From Mesostigma viride (lineage: Eukaryota > Streptophyta > Mesostigmatophyceae > Mesostigmatales > Mesostigmataceae): a stretch of DNA of 64,000 nucleotides. Position 1 is the first letter of the stretch; each line of letters opens with the position of its first letter. The DNA is taken from assembly GCA_009746045.1 (NCBI GenBank), contig RPFO01000103.1, positions 579,070 to 643,069 of the forward strand. The letters run 5' to 3'. Made by a program: the position numbers and the translations under genes. The notes under the pieces were generated by a model. It saw only the letters and a program-made list of their open reading frames with translations. It did no database searches and was not told the DNA's origin. Below are positions 62,943 through 64,000 of this stretch, one piece after another.

Positions 62943-64000
62943 GGGGAAGGGACACCCCCGAATTTTACGGCGCGGAAAAAATAACGGCACCGTCCGAGGC
63001 ACTGGCCATACCGTGAAAAGTGGGTGCAAGGTACGCCCACCCCTTGCGGAACTGGGCATGGCAACTGCGTTAAGGCAAAACTACCATTATAGGGCGATCG
63101 AAATGCAAAACCTTTACTCGAACCTTGAAGAGGATGAGTTTATGATGTTGGCTTGTGGCGGAAGTCAGATGGTTTACAGTATGTAACGTGGTAGTATTCT
63201 TATGCCATCGGCATGGGGGGTAAACCGGAATTTTTTGGTAACACGGAAGGAAATAAAATTCATGATGACGCCAGAAAGTTTGCGATTTTGGGGGGAGTTC
63301 TGACCGTGAAGAAGGCATTTATATTGGTAGCATCGAATTCTAAACCAAACGGGTGCTTCTTGCCAAGTTTCGGCCATTTTCAGTGAGTAATTATTCAGGC
63401 CTGCGCAGGGCACGTCTGAACTTTCCATAAAACAACGGCCGCTGTTGCGCGCCTGGGCGAGGGATATACGAGGGAGATTTAGATCTGTGGCGAACGTTAT
63501 CTGCTATCAGTGATTTCTTCTATGAGCTCACCGTTTGAGGTATTTTGTGTTCTTTTCAGGCAGTGTCCGCCAGCTAGCTTGGCGTTGCCTGCCGTCGCGT
63601 CATCGAATGCCTGGCAGCTTTAGATTGCTTTCGTTGATGTCTTGGTCAGGGACGCTTCAGTCGCAGCCTATGGCTTATCGGGCAGGTGTCAAGGATTTCA
63701 TTAAGTGTGTTCTGGCAAGGATGACCATGTGCGTATGGACGCTTCTCGCTGTGTGAGAGTGACACACCCTTTCTTCACATCGGCATCACAGCGCTCAGAA
63801 GCTGAACGGCCGCCAGCGGTTTCTTTACCATTTGTCGTGCAGGGAAGGATGTGTCAAAGTGATGACCATTTTGGAGACATTGCATTTGTGTGACTGCATG
63901 CAGATTGCTGCCACCATTTGTTTTTTGGAGCTTTCCCTTGTTATGAGTATGTGAAAAGACTGCAATGTGCTGAGCCAACCATGGTTGACATGACTGACTG
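62943..64000. other. Unassigned sequence, possibly a TTAA-inserted element
   Basis: Right after a TTAA (62939-62942) similarity to gene A's intron stops, and aggggaagggacaccccc follows. A short frame reads MATALRQNYHYRAIEMQNLY (from 63058) and ends at 63186, with no known domain. If this is a transposon, its right end and the rest of gene B's intron lie beyond the window. Confidence 0.35.

Noticed and set aside
1..64000. Bacterial or organellar origin
   Set aside because: Spliceosomal introns, LINEs, LTR, hAT and piggyBac-like elements and receptor cyclases show eukaryotic nuclear DNA.

Overview
The window is nuclear DNA of a eukaryote, most likely a chlorophycean (volvocalean-type) green alga. 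It has intron-rich genes with GT/AG splice sites, long introns full of micro- and minisatellites, and a very high load of nested transposable elements. The one recognisable host gene type is a receptor-like class III nucleotidyl cyclase: periplasmic-binding-protein-like ectodomain, EGF-like module, membrane segment and paired cyclase domains. That architecture is typical of green algae. The species assignment is inference; no organellar, rRNA or tRNA marker was found.

Left third (1-30,340): a transposon graveyard. At 1013-4150 a TTAA-flanked, piggyBac-like element carries a 5'-truncated LINE. At 6,370-27,345 is a stack of nested insertions. The outermost element is a non-LTR element with a YLDD reverse transcriptase and a restriction-like endonuclease tail. 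It is interrupted by a full-length LINE (6975-23883, about 5.4 kb once its own insertions are removed). That LINE is interrupted twice: by an array of four 206-bp hairpins (9214-10447) and by an LTR retrotransposon (11002-21259). The LTR element is interrupted by a hAT-like element (12983-14791), and the outer element is separately interrupted by a second hAT-like element (24960-26517). Every insertion has its own target-site duplication (TSD). Where the broken sequence is coding, removing the insert and one TSD restores the reading frame. From 27,346 to 30,340 lie concatenated LINE 3' ends and another truncated LINE.

Right two thirds (30,340-64,000): a 20.6-kb, 12-exon receptor cyclase gene on the minus strand (30611-51224), here called gene A. 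Its 3' half is repeated head-to-tail at 54,877-62,942 (gene B; six of the twelve exons lie in the window). All examined exons are open and the splice phases agree, except at the exon 4/5 junction. The two copies differ mainly in minisatellite copy number, a 1.6-kb G-rich satellite found only in A, and separate transposon insertions. A 393-bp intron block is identical between them. Two inverted copies of a second TTAA-flanked element sit in intron 5 (43615-45343) and just 5' of gene A (51961-54472). The second contains a LINE fragment that itself contains a tRNA-derived SINE.

Shared themes: both TTAA-targeting families carry subterminal palindromes with the core GCGATRTATCGC. Several unrelated non-LTR families end in a short hairpin followed by a (TTAA)n tail, and new copies land in old tails.
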